Shown here: piece by piece, positions 34,134-44,359 of the stretch
Layout: every line of letters begins with the position of its first letter
Position numbering within the stretch: position 1 is the stretch's first letter
Source of the DNA: Aromatoleum aromaticum EbN1
Lineage (GTDB): Bacteria > Pseudomonadota > Gammaproteobacteria > Burkholderiales > Rhodocyclaceae
NCBI RefSeq assembly: GCF_000025965.1
Contig: NC_006513.1
Span: 2,976,001-3,040,000, forward strand
Direction of reading: 5' to 3'
DNA length: 64,000 nt
The notes under the pieces: generated by a model
Seen by the model: the letters and a program-made list of their open reading frames with translations, nothing else
Told to the model about the DNA's origin: nothing
Databases searched by the model: none
Translations under genes and position numbers: made by a program

Positions 34134-35510
34134 TCATGCGTCCGTGCTGTTCACCGTAGCATGAAGTCGGCCGGTGGCCAGTTCGACCGATACCTTTTCA
34201 CCGCTGCCGACGCCCGCTGACGTGCGCAGGATATGGCCCTGCGCATCCCGCGTGATGCTGTAGCCGCGCGCCAGCACGGCGTGTGGCGCGAGGTGCTGAA
34301 GATGGGCGGCGAGGCCTTCCAGGCGTGCGCTCTGCCGGTCGATCAGGCGATCTGCGGCGAGGACGAGGCGGTTCGCCAGGCGTGCGCAGCGTTCGGCCTC
34401 GCGGTCGATGTCGGGCCGGCGCGCCTCGAGGCGAAGGCAAAGCTGCTCATTGCGGGCGTGCAGGCGCTCGAGACGCCGGCTCATCGCGGCGGCGAGCCGC
34501 ACGCCGAGACGGGCCGTACGCTCGTGTGCCACCGCCAGGCGTTCGCGCGGGTGGACAAGGCGCAAGGCGGCGCGGTCGAGCCGCTGTGCGAGCGTGTCGA
34601 GGCGATAGTGCAGGGCTGCCGAAAGCGTCCGGCCGAGCGAAGTGAGGCGCGCACAGGCTTCATGGTAGCCGGCGCTCGCGAGTTCGGCTGCGCCGGTTGG
34701 CGTCGCCGCGCGCAGGTCGGCGGCAAAATCGGCGATCGTGAAGTCGGTCTCGTGTCCGATGCCGCTGACCACCGGCACCGGGCAGGCGCGGATCGCCCGG
34801 GCGAGGTTTTCGTCGTTGAACGCCCATAGATCCTCGATGCCGCCGCCACCACGCACCAGCAGCAGCAGGTCGATGCCATCCGTTGCGGCGCGCGCCGAGG
34901 CCACGCGCACCGCTTCGGCCAATCGCGTTCGAGCCGCCTCTCCCTGCACCGGAGCCGGGTACAGCACGACTTCGAGGTGCGGCGCCCGTCGCCGCAGCGT
35001 CGCGAGAACGTCGTGCCACGCGGCCGCTGCCGGCGACGTGACGACGCCGAGGCGTCGCGGGTAGCGCGGCAGCGCCCGCTTGAGGGCGGCATCGAACAGT
35101 CCTTCGCCGGCGAGCCTGTCCTTCAGGCGCACGAAGGTTTCGAAAAGATTTCCGACTCCGGCTTGCCGGAGCGCTTCGATACCGAGCTGGAAGTCGCCGC
35201 GCACCTCATACAGCGTCACCAGCGCGCGGGCTTCGACGCGCATGCCGTTTTCCGGCCGGAACGGCAGCAACTGGGCGCGATTGCGCCACATCGTGCAGCG
35301 AACCTGCGCTTGCGCATCTTTCAGCGTGAAGTACAGGTGGCCCGATGGCGCGCGAGTCAGGTTGGACAGTTCGCCGCCGACCCACAGCAGCGGAAAACGG
35401 GATTCGAGCGTCTGGCGCGCGAGCCGGTTGAGTTCGGCGACGCTCAGCACGTGGCCAGCCGAAGGGAGGCGGCACGGATCCCCGTCGCCATGCGGGAGCT
35501 CGGTTTGCAT
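34134..35510 (-). CDS. xseA: Exodeoxyribonuclease VII large subunit
   Basis: Catalytic subunit of the single-strand-specific exonuclease, with XseB encoded elsewhere. The 458-residue protein has the N-terminal OB-fold (LWVGGELSNL, GHLYFTLKDAQAQVRCTMW), the central domain with YPRRLGVVTSPAAAAWHD and RGGGGIEDLWAFNDE, and a long coiled-coil C-terminal half. Met at 35510 (MQTELPHG) is chosen because the frame before it overlaps the AT-rich spacer. It is divergent from exbB; the 300-bp spacer is AT-rich and contains a DnaA-box-like sequence. Confidence 0.93.
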   Translation of the reverse strand: MQTELPHGDGDPCRLPSAGHVLSVAELNRLARQTLESRFPLLWVGGELSNLTRAPSGHLYFTLKDAQAQVRCTMWRNRAQLLPFRPENGMRVEARALVTLYEVRGDFQLGIEALRQAGVGNLFETFVRLKDRLAGEGLFDAALKRALPRYPRRLGVVTSPAAAAWHDVLATLRRRAPHLEVVLYPAPVQGEAARTRLAEAVRVASARAATDGIDLLLLVRGGGGIEDLWAFNDENLARAIRACPVPVVSGIGHETDFTIADFAADLRAATPTGAAELASAGYHEACARLTSLGRTLSAALHYRLDTLAQRLDRAALRLVHPRERLAVAHERTARLGVRLAAAMSRRLERLHARNEQLCLRLEARRPDIDREAERCARLANRLVLAADRLIDRQSARLEGLAAHLQHLAPHAVLARGYSITRDAQGHILRTSAGVGSGEKVSVELATGRLHATVNSTDA

Positions 35511-35810
35511 GCGCGGATTGTAGCGGAATCCACAAGCGCGGCGCCTTGTCAATCCTGATCAGGAAAACCCTTTCTATTCAAGGTCGTATTTTCAACATAT
35601 TGATAATAAAGAAAATTTTAGTTGCTCATTTTTTGATCGAAGTGGCCATTGGCTTGACGCGACAGAGTTTCGGGGCGCTATCCGCGAAAAATCCACATAC
35701 TTATCCACAGCTTTTGTGGATTCTTCGAGGCCCGCTGCCCGAGTGGCCGAGCTTGCCCTGCCGACATGCGAACGCTAGAGTTCCGCCTTTGCAAAGGGGA
35801 GTCTTCTCGC
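35511..35810. other. AT-rich divergent spacer between xseA and exbB
   Basis: A 300-bp gap without a gene, with a tract (about 35555-35660) much richer in A and T than the surrounding genome. It contains a perfect DnaA-box sequence TTATCCACA (35701-35709), a second partial copy (ATCCACA, 35691-35697), and an inverted copy forming a hairpin (35703-35721). It should also hold the promoters of both genes. Confidence 0.6.
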
Positions 35811-36419
35811 GTGTTCGCGCTCATACAGGCCTCGGGCTGGCCGATCTGGCCGCTGTTGCTGGCATCGGTGATCGCCCTGGCACTCATCATCGAGCGCCTG
35901 ACGACGCTGCGCCGTTCCAGAATTGCCCCTCCCGACCTGCTCGACAAGGTGCTCGCGGATCTGCGTCAGAAAGGCGTATCGGGTGAAATGGCGAACCGCG
36001 TCGCGGCCCATTCGCCGCTCGGGAAAGTCCTCGCCGCCGGATTGCGCAACGTCACCAGTTCGCGCGATGTCATGAAGGAGGCGATCGAGGAAAGCGGGCG
36101 CGTGGTCGCGCACGAGCTCGAACGGTTCCTGACGACCCTCGGCACGATCGCCGCGATCAGTCCGCTGATGGGGCTTTTCGGCACCATCGTCGGCATGATC
36201 GACATCTTCGCGTCGCAAAGCGCTGCCGGCACGAACCCGCAGCAGCTCGCGCAGGGCATCTCGACCGCGCTCAACTCCACCGGCCTGGGGCTGATCATTG
36301 CGATCCCGGCGACGATCTTCTGGCGTCATTTCCGCGCCCTCGTCGACAGTTTCGTCATCGAGATGGAGCAGCAGGCGATCAGGCTCGTCGAAGTCGTGCA
36401 CGGCGAGCGTCGCGCCTGA
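35811..36419 (+). CDS. exbB: MotA/TolQ/ExbB-type proton channel protein
   Basis: An inner-membrane protein of 202 residues with three transmembrane helices (about 9-27, 105-130 and 155-175) and the family motif around GTIAAISPLMGLFGTIVGMI and GISTALNSTGLGLIIAIPA. With ExbD/TolR it forms a proton-driven motor. The GTG start at 35811 is chosen because AAAGGGGAG precedes it; an upstream ATG would add 15 unlikely residues. An exbD gene follows by 9 bp. Without tolA, tolB or a tonB gene nearby, the partner is not fixed. Confidence 0.88.
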   Translation: MFALIQASGWPIWPLLLASVIALALIIERLTTLRRSRIAPPDLLDKVLADLRQKGVSGEMANRVAAHSPLGKVLAAGLRNVTSSRDVMKEAIEESGRVVAHELERFLTTLGTIAAISPLMGLFGTIVGMIDIFASQSAAGTNPQQLAQGISTALNSTGLGLIIAIPATIFWRHFRALVDSFVIEMEQQAIRLVEVVHGERRA

Positions 36420-36427
36420 GAAAGCAA

Positions 36428-36850
36428 ATGAACTTCCAGCGCGGCCGACGCCAGGAAGAGCCGGAGATCAACCTGATCCCGCTCATCGACATCATGCTCG
36501 TCCTGATCATCTTCCTCGTGCTGACGACGACGTTCTCGAAGGTCTCGGGCCTCCAGATCAGCCTGCCGACCGGCGAAGCGCAGCCGGCCGAGACGATCCC
36601 GGACGAGATCGACCTTGCAGTGAGCGCCACCGGCGACATCCTCGTGAACCGGCAGCCGGTCGGAGGCAAGGACATCGAGGCGATCGCGGTGGCGCTCGGA
36701 CGCGCGGTTCCTGCCGGAAAGGATGAGCCGGTCGTCGTCATCAATGCCGACGCGAAAGCCGCGCATCAAAGCGTCATCAACGCGATGCAGGCAGCGCAGC
36801 GGGCGGGCCTCTCGCGCATCACGTTCGCGGTCCAGGCGCCGCCCCAATGA
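36428..36850 (+). CDS. exbD: ExbD/TolR family protein
   Basis: A 140-residue protein with a short cytoplasmic N-terminus, one transmembrane helix (about 16-36, INLIPLIDIMLVLIIFL) containing the essential Asp of the motor (D24 in LIDIML), and a periplasmic domain. It is the partner of the preceding channel protein and starts 9 bp after it. In this group of bacteria the pair precedes lpxK. Confidence 0.9.
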   Translation: MNFQRGRRQEEPEINLIPLIDIMLVLIIFLVLTTTFSKVSGLQISLPTGEAQPAETIPDEIDLAVSATGDILVNRQPVGGKDIEAIAVALGRAVPAGKDEPVVVINADAKAAHQSVINAMQAAQRAGLSRITFAVQAPPQ

Positions 36851-36900
36851 CGCCGGCCCCTGCCTCTCCCCGCCCGGGGCCGGTGCGGTCGTTCTGAACC

Positions 36901-37911
36901 ATGGCGCGCAACGCGCCGGCTTTCTGGCAGACCCGCTCGCTCGCCGCCAGGCTGCTGCTGCCGCTGTCGGGCCTGTTCCTGCTGCTCGCGGCCGTGCGCC
37001 GGCAGTTGTTCAGGCTCGGGATCCGGCGTGCGGTACGCCTTCCGGTGCCGGTCGTCGTCGTCGGCAACATCGCGGTCGGGGGCAGCGGCAAGACGCCGGT
37101 CGTCGAATGGCTCGTCGCCCGGCTGCGGGACGCGGGCTTTACGCCCGGCATCGTCAGCCGCGGCTATGGCGGCAAAGCTCCCGGCGCCGTGATCGTGCCG
37201 CCGCACGGAGATGTCCGGCTGTTCGGCGACGAGCCGGTGCTGCTCGCGCGGCTCACCGCGTGTCCGGTGGCCGTCGGCGCCGACCGCCCGGCAGCGGCGC
37301 GGGCGCTGCTGCAGGCATACCCCGGATGTGACGTGATCGTCGCCGACGACGGTCTGCAGCATTACCCGCTCGCGCGCGATGTCGAGATCGCGGTCGTCGA
37401 CGAACGCACGCTGGGCAATCGCTGGCTGCTGCCCGCGGGGCCGCTGCGCGAAGGGCCGGGCCGCCTGCGCGACGTCGACATCATCATCGCCCATGGTGCA
37501 CTGTCGCCCGCGCTGTCGTCGCTTCTCGACGGACGTCCGGTTTTTGCGATGCATCTCGAAGGCAGCGAATTCCGCCGGCTCGACGGCGCCGGATGCCGCA
37601 ATGCCGAAGCGTTTCGCGGCGTGCGCGTGCACGCGGTCGCCGGCATCGGCCGCCCTGAGCGTTTCTTCGCCCAATTGACCCGGATGGGGCTCGAGGTCGT
37701 GCCGCACCCGTTTCCCGATCATCATCCATTCACCGCCGCGGACCTCGATTTCGCACCGGGCGAGCCGAAAATCCTCACCAGCAAGGATGCGGTAAAATGC
37801 GCGTCTTTCGCGTCCGCCGACACCTGGGAGTTCCCGGTGAAAGCGCATATCGCCGCGGGCGCCGCCGAACGTATCCTGGAGAAACTGACGCATGGACGCC
37901 CGACTGCTTGA
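36901..37911 (+). CDS. lpxK: Tetraacyldisaccharide 4'-kinase
   Basis: Phosphorylates the 4' position of the lipid A precursor at the inner membrane. The 336-residue protein has one N-terminal membrane helix (about 13-30) and the variant P-loop [11 protein letters not shown] (about 55-65), then [11 protein letters not shown] and [12 protein letters not shown] as in other LpxK proteins. Its last 20 bases overlap the next small gene, so they are translationally coupled. It begins the lpxK-trm112-kdsB run. Confidence 0.93.
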   Translation: MARNAPAFWQTRSLAARLLLPLSGLFLLLAAVRRQLFRLGIRRAVRLPVPVVVVGNIAVGGSGKTPVVEWLVARLRDAGFTPGIVSRGYGGKAPGAVIVPPHGDVRLFGDEPVLLARLTACPVAVGADRPAAARALLQAYPGCDVIVADDGLQHYPLARDVEIAVVDERTLGNRWLLPAGPLREGPGRLRDVDIIIAHGALSPALSSLLDGRPVFAMHLEGSEFRRLDGAGCRNAEAFRGVRVHAVAGIGRPERFFAQLTRMGLEVVPHPFPDHHPFTAADLDFAPGEPKILTSKDAVKCASFASADTWEFPVKAHIAAGAAERILEKLTHGRPTA

Positions 37912-38086
37912 AATCCTCGTGTGCCCGATCTGCAAGGGCCCTCTCGACTTCGTCAGGGACAAGCAGGAACTGGTTTGCAAGGCCGACCGCCTCGGCTTCC
38001 CCGTCCGCGACGGCATTCCGGTGATGCTCGAAGAGGAAGCGCGCCAGCTCGGCGCTGAAGAAGTCGACGCCTTGCGGCGCCGCTGA
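37892..38086 (+). CDS. Trm112-like/YcaR small protein
   Basis: A protein of 64 residues with the start [18 protein letters not shown] and a partial zinc-ribbon pattern: CPIC (11-14) and a single later Cys (VCKADRL). Trm112-family proteins activate methyltransferases; bacterial members of this short kind are found between lpxK and kdsB and their role is not established. It overlaps lpxK by 20 bases and its stop overlaps the kdsB start. Confidence 0.88.
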
Positions 38087-38862
38087 TGGCCGCGTTCCAC
38101 GTCGTCATCCCGGCGCGCCACGCGTCGAGCCGGCTTCCGGGCAAGCCGCTCGCCGACATCGCCGGCAAGCCGATGGTCGTGCGCGTGCTCGAGCAGGCGC
38201 GCCGCGCCGGCGCCGCGTCGGTGTGGGTCGCCACCGATCACCCGGAGGTGCTCGACGCGGTCAGGGCGGCCGGCGGCGACGCGCTGATGACGCGGGAAGA
38301 TCATCCGAGCGGCACGGATCGGCTCGCCGAAGTCGTCGACGCGCTCGGCTGGAAAGCGGACGACATCGTCGTCAACGTCCAGGGCGACGAACCGCTGATC
38401 GAGCCGAAGCTGATCGCGGCGGTCGCGCAGGCGCTCGCCGACGACCCGGTCGCGGCGATCGCGACCGCCGCCCACCCGCTGCACGCCGCCGCCGAGTTGT
38501 TCAACCCGAACGTCGTCAAGGTCGTCTGCGATGCGCACGATCACGCGCTGTATTTTTCGCGCGCCCCGATCCCGTGGGCGCGCGATGCGTTCGCCACTGC
38601 CCGCGACGATATTCCCGCCGGCCTGCCGGTGCTGCGTCACGTCGGCCTGTACGCGTACCGCGTCGCGTTCCTGCGCTGCTACGCGAGCCTCGCTCCGTCG
38701 CCGCTCGAGCAATGGGAAGCGCTCGAACAGTTGCGCGCGCTGTGGCACGGACACCGGATCCGGGTGATGACCGTCGCGGTCGCGCCGGCAGCGGGCGTCG
38801 ACACGCCCGAAGACCTCGAGCGCGTGCGGGCGGCGTTTGACCGGCATGAACGAGTCGGTTAA
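38086..38862 (+). CDS. kdsB: 3-deoxy-manno-octulosonate cytidylyltransferase
   Basis: Activates Kdo as CMP-Kdo for lipopolysaccharide core synthesis. The 258-residue protein has the nucleotide-binding start [19 protein letters not shown], the metal-binding NVQGDEPLI and the RHVGLYAYR motif. The ATG overlaps the previous stop by one base (TGATG), so translation is coupled. A gap of 81 bp separates it from adk. Confidence 0.95.
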
Positions 38863-38928
38863 GTTTTGCGGCTTTTGTTGGCAGTTCTTTTTTGCATAAC
38901 GACGCGGCCGGCAGCATTGGCCGCCTGA

Positions 38929-39597
<669 letters not shown>

Positions 39598-39674
39598 ACC
39601 GGGTTTTCCCGCATGGTGCGGCGAGCGGCGGGAATTTTTCCCGTCCCTCGCCGCGTTTGCGCTTCCGGACCGTG

Positions 39675-40931
39675 ATGAACAAAGCCAACCTGCTCTATGC
39701 CCAGTCCGGCGGGGTGACCGCGGTCATCAACGCGACCGCGGCAAGCGTCATCGAAGCGGCTCGGGCCCGCGCCGATGCGGTCGGCCGGGTGCTTGCGGCG
39801 CGGCATGGCATTCTCGGCGCGCTCGACGAGGACCTGATCGACACCGCGCCGCTGTCGGTCGTCGATCTGCGCCGCCTGGCCGGCACGCCGGGCGGGGCGT
39901 TCGGCTCGTGCCGCTTCGACCTCGATCCGCCGGAGGCGAATCGCGACCAGTACGACCGCCTGTTCGCAGTGCTTGCGGCCCACGACATCGGTTATTTCCT
40001 CTACAACGGCGGCAACGGCTCAATGGATACGGTCGCGAAAGTGTCGCGCGCGGCCGCGGAGCGCGGCTATCCGCTGGTCTGCGTCGGAGTGCCGAAGACC
40101 GTCGACAACGACCTCGAAGGCACTGACTGTTCACCCGGTTTCGGCTCCGCGGCGAAGTACGCGGCGACGTCGATGCTCGAAGCCGGGCTCGACCTGGCGG
40201 CGATGACGAGCCGCGTCGGGCGCGCGTTCGTGCTGGAAGTCATGGGGCGCAACGCCGGCTGGCTGGCCGCAGCGACCGCGCTCGCCGCGCGCAACGACGA
40301 CGAGCCGCCGCATGTGATCCTGATGCCCGAAGTGCCGTTCGACGAGGAAGCTTTTCTCGCGGTGGTCCGGTCCACCGTGTCGCGTCTCGGCTATTGCGCG
40401 GTCACCGTCTCGGAAGGCATCCGTCGCGCCGACGGCTCGCTGCTGATGGAGCAGGACGAGGATGCGAAAGGCCATGTCCAGCTCGGCGGGGCCGGGCAGT
40501 GCATCGCGCGCCTGATCCACTCGCGCCTCGGCTACAAGCATCACTGGGCGATTCCGGACTACCTGCAGCGCGCGGCCGGCCACCTGGTGTCGGCGACCGA
40601 CCACGCGCAGGCTCGTGCGGTCGGGCAGGCGGCGGTGGAGTATGCGCTGGCGGGGCGCGACGGCGTGATGGCCGCGATCCGCCGCCTCGCCGACGCCCCA
40701 TACCGCTGGGACGTCGCGCCCGTCGCGGTGGCCGCGATCGCGAACCTCGAACGCCAGGTGCCTCGCGCCTTCATTCGCCCCGACGGGCTGCACGTCACCG
40801 ACGCCGCGCGCACGTACCTGCGCCCGCTGATCGAAGGGGAAATGCCGGCGTGTTTTGCCGGCGGGCTGCCGGATTATCCGCGTTTCCCGCTGCCCGGTGT
40901 GCCGCGCAAGCTCGCGCCGTACCGTCCGTGA
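39675..40931 (+). CDS. 6-phosphofructokinase, probably pyrophosphate-dependent
   Basis: A phosphofructokinase of 418 residues. The donor-site sequence is NGGNGS (111-116) and the catalytic region PKTVDNDL (140-147). K141 in PKTVDND corresponds to E. coli position 124, where Lys is the hallmark of pyrophosphate-dependent enzymes and Gly of ATP-dependent ones. Yet the residue equivalent to position 104 is Gly, the ATP-type residue, and Asp103 is replaced by Asn. So the signature is mixed. By length and PKTVDND I favour PPi. It allows reversible glycolysis/gluconeogenesis. Start chosen at ATG 39675. Confidence 0.82.
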   Translation: MNKANLLYAQSGGVTAVINATAASVIEAARARADAVGRVLAARHGILGALDEDLIDTAPLSVVDLRRLAGTPGGAFGSCRFDLDPPEANRDQYDRLFAVLAAHDIGYFLYNGGNGSMDTVAKVSRAAAERGYPLVCVGVPKTVDNDLEGTDCSPGFGSAAKYAATSMLEAGLDLAAMTSRVGRAFVLEVMGRNAGWLAAATALAARNDDEPPHVILMPEVPFDEEAFLAVVRSTVSRLGYCAVTVSEGIRRADGSLLMEQDEDAKGHVQLGGAGQCIARLIHSRLGYKHHWAIPDYLQRAAGHLVSATDHAQARAVGQAAVEYALAGRDGVMAAIRRLADAPYRWDVAPVAVAAIANLERQVPRAFIRPDGLHVTDAARTYLRPLIEGEMPACFAGGLPDYPRFPLPGVPRKLAPYRP

Positions 40932-40956
40932 CGCACGCTCGCCGCGCCCGCCTGGA

Positions 40957-41592
40957 TCACCCGGGGCGGCGCTCCAGCGCGGGATTCAGGCTGTAGAGGC
41001 CGGTCAGCTTCGCCTCGGCGAGCACATGGCCCGCGAGCGCATTGCGTACTTCGGCGCCGCCGAAGCGGCCTTCGAGCGCGATGCATTCGACGTCGAGCGC
41101 GTAGAGCGTGAAGACGTAATGGTGCACCAGCTCGTCATTCCACGGCGGGCAGGGGCCGTCGTAGCCGTAGTAGTCGCCGCGCATGGATTCGTCGCCCGCG
41201 AACCACGCCGTGTAATCGTTGATTCCGTGACGCCCATGCGGGGCCTGCGGTCCGGGCTTGCCGCCCGGCGTGACGGCCGCCGAGAAGCTGCCGGCCGCAA
41301 TTTCCCGCAGCTCGGCGGGAAGATCCACCAGCACCCAGTGGAAGAAATCGACGCGCGGCAGATTCGCCGGCACGACGCGTCCTTCCTGATTGACGTCGTC
41401 GCCCTTGCTTGGAACATCAGGGTCATGGCAGATCAGCGCGAACGAGCGGGTTCCGGACGGGATGCTGGTCCATGCCAGGTGCGGGTTGAGGTTGCTGGCG
41501 AGGCACACGTGCCCGGCAGCCGCCGGAATGCAGAATGCGAATTCGCCGGGAATCGTGGCGTTGTCGGTGAAGCTCTGGCTCGTGAGTTTCAT
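40957..41592 (-). CDS. YbhB/YbcL-type PEBP-like protein
   Basis: A 211-residue protein of the phosphatidylethanolamine-binding (Raf kinase inhibitor-like) group. Recognisable parts are ICHDPDVPSKG (the DPDVP anion site), FFHWVLVDLP, GINDYTAWFAGDES and YDGPCPPWNDELVHHYVFTLYAL. It has no obvious signal peptide and so is likely cytoplasmic. Function in bacteria is unknown. It converges with the phosphofructokinase gene (25 bp) and has about 110 bp upstream before murJ. Confidence 0.88.
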   Translation of the reverse strand: MKLTSQSFTDNATIPGEFAFCIPAAAGHVCLASNLNPHLAWTSIPSGTRSFALICHDPDVPSKGDDVNQEGRVVPANLPRVDFFHWVLVDLPAELREIAAGSFSAAVTPGGKPGPQAPHGRHGINDYTAWFAGDESMRGDYYGYDGPCPPWNDELVHHYVFTLYALDVECIALEGRFGGAEVRNALAGHVLAEAKLTGLYSLNPALERRPG

Positions 41593-41703
41593 GCCCTTGG
41601 GCTCCTTTGGTGGGGCGGCGGGAAAGCCGGGATGGATTCATTGTAGAGCGGGTTGCGGTGATCGGTGTCCCGCCTCCCGATCGACATGGGACTCACGCAG
41701 GCC

Positions 41704-43239
41704 TTACGCGGCGCGGCGGCGAAAATCGCGCAGGCGAAAGCCGAGTGCCAAAAGCGTCGCGAAATACGCCACCACGCCGGCGGCGACGATCGCCGACAGC
41801 CGCAGCACGCGCGCCAGCCCGCCTTCCGTGAGCCACCACGCGTCGTCGCCACGGCCGAACCACAGCACGGCGCCGAGCACCACCAGCCCGCCCGCGAGCC
41901 GCAGCCAGAACCGGCCCCACGCCGGCTGCGGCCGGTACACGCCGCGCCGCCTCAGTCCGCGATACAGCAGCCCCGCGTTGAGCAGCGACGCGAGGCCGAT
42001 CGACAGCGCGAGCCCCGCGTGCTGCAGCGGCACGATGAACGCGAGGTTCATCAGCTGCGTCGCCGCGAGCGTCAGCAGCGCGATCTTCACCGGCGTGCGG
42101 ATGTCCTGGCGCGCATAGAAGCCGGGCGCGAGGATCTTCACGAGGATGAGCCCGGCAAGCCCGATGCTGTATGCGATCAGCGCGAGGCGGGTCTGCATCA
42201 CGTCGGCGGCGGAGAACGCGCCGTGCTGGAACAGCGTCGAGATCAGCGGCACCGCGAGCAACGCCAGCGCCAGCGCCGCCGGCAGCGTCAGCATCAGCGT
42301 CAGGCGCAGGCCCCAGTCGAGCAGCGACGAAAAAGCTTCGGGCTGTTCGTCGGCATGCAGCTTCGACAGGCTCGGCAGCAGGATCGTCCCGAGCGCTGCG
42401 CCGAGCAGTCCGGCGGGGAATTCCATCAGGCGGTCCGCGTAGTACAGCCACGACACGCTGCCGCTGGGGAGAAACGACGCGAAGATGGTGTTGATGATCA
42501 GCGACACCTGGCTCACCGAAACGCCGAGCATCGCCGGCCCCATCAGCTTCGCGATGCGGCGTACGCCCGGGTCCGACAGCTTGAGGTCGAAGCGTGGCAG
42601 CAGCCCGATGCGCGCGAGCGGCCGCAGCTGCAGCATCAGCTGCAGCACGCCGCCGATGAACACCGCCCAGCCGAGCGCGAGCACCGGCGGGTCGAAGTAC
42701 GGCGCGGCGAACAGTGCCATGCCGATGAACGACAGGTTCAGCAGCACCGGCGTGAAAGCCGGAATCGCGAAGCGGCTCCAGGTGTTGAGCACGCCGCCGG
42801 CGAGCGCGACGAGCGACATGAACAGGATGTACGGGAACGTGATGCGCGTCAGCTCGACGGTCAGCGCGAACTTGTCCGGAGTTGCCGCAAACCCCGGCGC
42901 CGTCACCTGGATGATCCAGGGCGATGCGAGAATGCCGAGCACCGACACTGCGGTCACCGCGAGCCCGAGTGCCGTGGCGACGCGATTGACGAGCCGGTGC
43001 GCTTCCTCGGGCCCCTGGCGGTTCCGGTATTCGGCGAGGATCGGCACGAAAGCCTGCGAGAACGCCCCTTCGGCGAACATGCGCCGCAGCAGGTTCGGCA
43101 GACGGAACGCGACAAAAAAAGCGTCGGTCGCGATCCCGGCGCCGAATGCCCGGGCAATGACGAAATCGCGGACGAAGCCCAGGATGCGCGACAACAGGGT
43201 CATGCCGCTTACGGTGGCGAGGGCGCGCAGCAGATTCAT
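41704..43239 (-). CDS. murJ: Lipid II flippase MurJ
   Basis: A 511-residue polytopic protein of the MOP superfamily with about fourteen membrane helices. The N-terminal [20 protein letters not shown] and the following [38 protein letters not shown] region (quoted in parts) is the MurJ signature with its conserved arginines. It flips the peptidoglycan precursor across the inner membrane. It is divergent from rpsT, the common betaproteobacterial order. ATG 43239 was chosen over longer open frame upstream, which overlaps the rpsT promoter. Confidence 0.95.
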   Translation of the reverse strand: MNLLRALATVSGMTLLSRILGFVRDFVIARAFGAGIATDAFFVAFRLPNLLRRMFAEGAFSQAFVPILAEYRNRQGPEEAHRLVNRVATALGLAVTAVSVLGILASPWIIQVTAPGFAATPDKFALTVELTRITFPYILFMSLVALAGGVLNTWSRFAIPAFTPVLLNLSFIGMALFAAPYFDPPVLALGWAVFIGGVLQLMLQLRPLARIGLLPRFDLKLSDPGVRRIAKLMGPAMLGVSVSQVSLIINTIFASFLPSGSVSWLYYADRLMEFPAGLLGAALGTILLPSLSKLHADEQPEAFSSLLDWGLRLTLMLTLPAALALALLAVPLISTLFQHGAFSAADVMQTRLALIAYSIGLAGLILVKILAPGFYARQDIRTPVKIALLTLAATQLMNLAFIVPLQHAGLALSIGLASLLNAGLLYRGLRRRGVYRPQPAWGRFWLRLAGGLVVLGAVLWFGRGDDAWWLTEGGLARVLRLSAIVAAGVVAYFATLLALGFRLRDFRRRAA

Positions 43240-43290
43240 CTGGGATAGCCAAAAGGGGGAGATGATAGCGGCTGGAGGCTCGCGGCGCAC

Positions 43291-43319
43291 TTGCATCGGA
43301 CAGTCCGAATCGGTAGACT
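43291..43319 (+). promoter_or_regulatory. Probable sigma-70 promoter of rpsT
   Basis: TTGCAT (43291-43296) and TAGACT (43314-43319) are separated by 17 bases, 38 bases before the rpsT start. Good match in a GC-rich genome and correct for a highly expressed ribosomal gene. Confidence 0.55.
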
Positions 43320-43356
43320 CGCGCGTTTTCAAGAACCAACCAACGGAAGAACATCT

Positions 43357-43623
43357 ATGGCCAATTCGGCACAAGCCCGCAAGCGCGCCCGTCAGGCGGT
43401 CGTGGCCCGCGCTCACAACGGCAGCCTGCGTTCTCGTCTGCGTACCGCGATCAAGGCTGTGCAAAAGGCCGTCGTGGGTGGCGACAAGGCTGCGGCGCAA
43501 GCGACGTTCCGCACCTCGATGAGCACCATCGACAGCATCGCGGACAAGAAGATCATCCACAAGAACAAAGCCGCTCGCCACAAGAGCCGCCTGTCGGCCG
43601 CGATCAAGGCGATGACCGCCTGA
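43357..43623 (+). CDS. rpsT: Ribosomal protein S20
   Basis: Primary 16S rRNA-binding protein of the 30S subunit. The 88 residues start [15 protein letters not shown] and hold the basic helical pattern of S20 ([20 protein letters not shown]). ATG 43357 is chosen as it gives the family start; CGGAAGAAC precedes it. It is a single-gene unit with its own promoter and an intrinsic terminator. Confidence 0.97.
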   Translation: MANSAQARKRARQAVVARAHNGSLRSRLRTAIKAVQKAVVGGDKAAAQATFRTSMSTIDSIADKKIIHKNKAARHKSRLSAAIKAMTA

Positions 43624-43650
43624 TCTTTACACCCGCTGGCAGCAAGTGAA

Positions 43651-43680
43651 AACGGCGACTTCGGGTCGCCGTTTTTTATT
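43651..43680 (+). terminator. Rho-independent terminator of rpsT
   Basis: Nine-base-pair stem (43651-43659 with 43665-43673), a five-base loop, then TTTTATT. It starts 28 bp after the rpsT stop. It may also serve the converging DUF3579 gene. Confidence 0.88.
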
Positions 43681-43759
43681 GTCCGCGGCGCGTCCGCCGC
43701 TGCGAGAGTGCAACGCCCGTTTCTGCGTCGGGCCGAACAAGACAGGGCTGCGCGGGGAA

Positions 43760-44056
43760 TCAGATCTTCAGCTGGTCGTCGTCGATCCGGTCCACGACCA
43801 GGTCGTTGTCTTTGGCAAAGTTGGTCAGGAACTTGTAGGCCAGAGGCTCGATCTTGTACAGCCTGGCATCGACCAGCACCGCCTTGTGCCCTTTGAGCGT
43901 GCAACCCGGGCGGACGTAGGGCGAATACATCATGCGATGATCCGCGCCGAAAGCAGACATGATTCCGCACAGGCGGTCTGCCCAGTCGCTCGGGCGGAAA
44001 GTCTTTCCCTCTCGCGTGACTCCGATGATGACGAAGCTTTCGATCAATTGGCTCAT
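43760..44056 (-). CDS. DUF3579 family protein
   Basis: A 98-residue soluble protein with the pattern ESFVIIGVTREGKTFRPSDWADRLCG and MYSPYVRPG, typical of DUF3579, a family restricted mainly to betaproteobacteria and found next to argD/argF. No catalytic motif is visible. It is divergent from argD, with about 300 bp between starts. Its linkage suggests a role tied to arginine metabolism, but that is inference. Confidence 0.85.
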   Translation of the reverse strand: MSQLIESFVIIGVTREGKTFRPSDWADRLCGIMSAFGADHRMMYSPYVRPGCTLKGHKAVLVDARLYKIEPLAYKFLTNFAKDNDLVVDRIDDDQLKI

Positions 44057-44359
44057 GTAGCGCAACCCGGCGGCTGAGGGAATTTTCAGGAGGCGGCGTC
44101 CCGGCTCGAGCCGGTGTTGTGAGGACCGCGAAAGACGCGGCGGATTCTAGCAGAAAACCGGCTTTGCGATTTCATGTCGTGGCTGACGGTTTCATGATGT
44201 GGGTGCGGTGAGGCGGGGAGGCGACACGCGCCGGGGGTTTGCATCGGGGCTTGCAATCTGTACAAGGCGCGCCTTTTTCGCTTAACATCGACCCTTCGAT
44301 TATTCACGGCGGCCAGTGCCGCCGTGTGCATTTCTGCTTCATCCTGATCGGGGTCCTCC
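44057..44359. other. Divergent control region upstream of argD
   Basis: About 300 bp without a gene. It should carry the promoter of argDFG and that of the DUF3579 gene. A perfect 8-bp inverted repeat (44305-44312 with 44319-44326) lies 34 bp upstream of the argD start and could form a leader hairpin. No clear ArgR box was found by eye. Confidence 0.45.

Noticed and set aside
35736-35800. A short stretch (CCCGAGTGGCCGAGCTTG) resembling the start of a class II tRNA
   Set aside because: No anticodon arm, T-arm or acceptor complement could be folded; it lies in the exbB upstream region.
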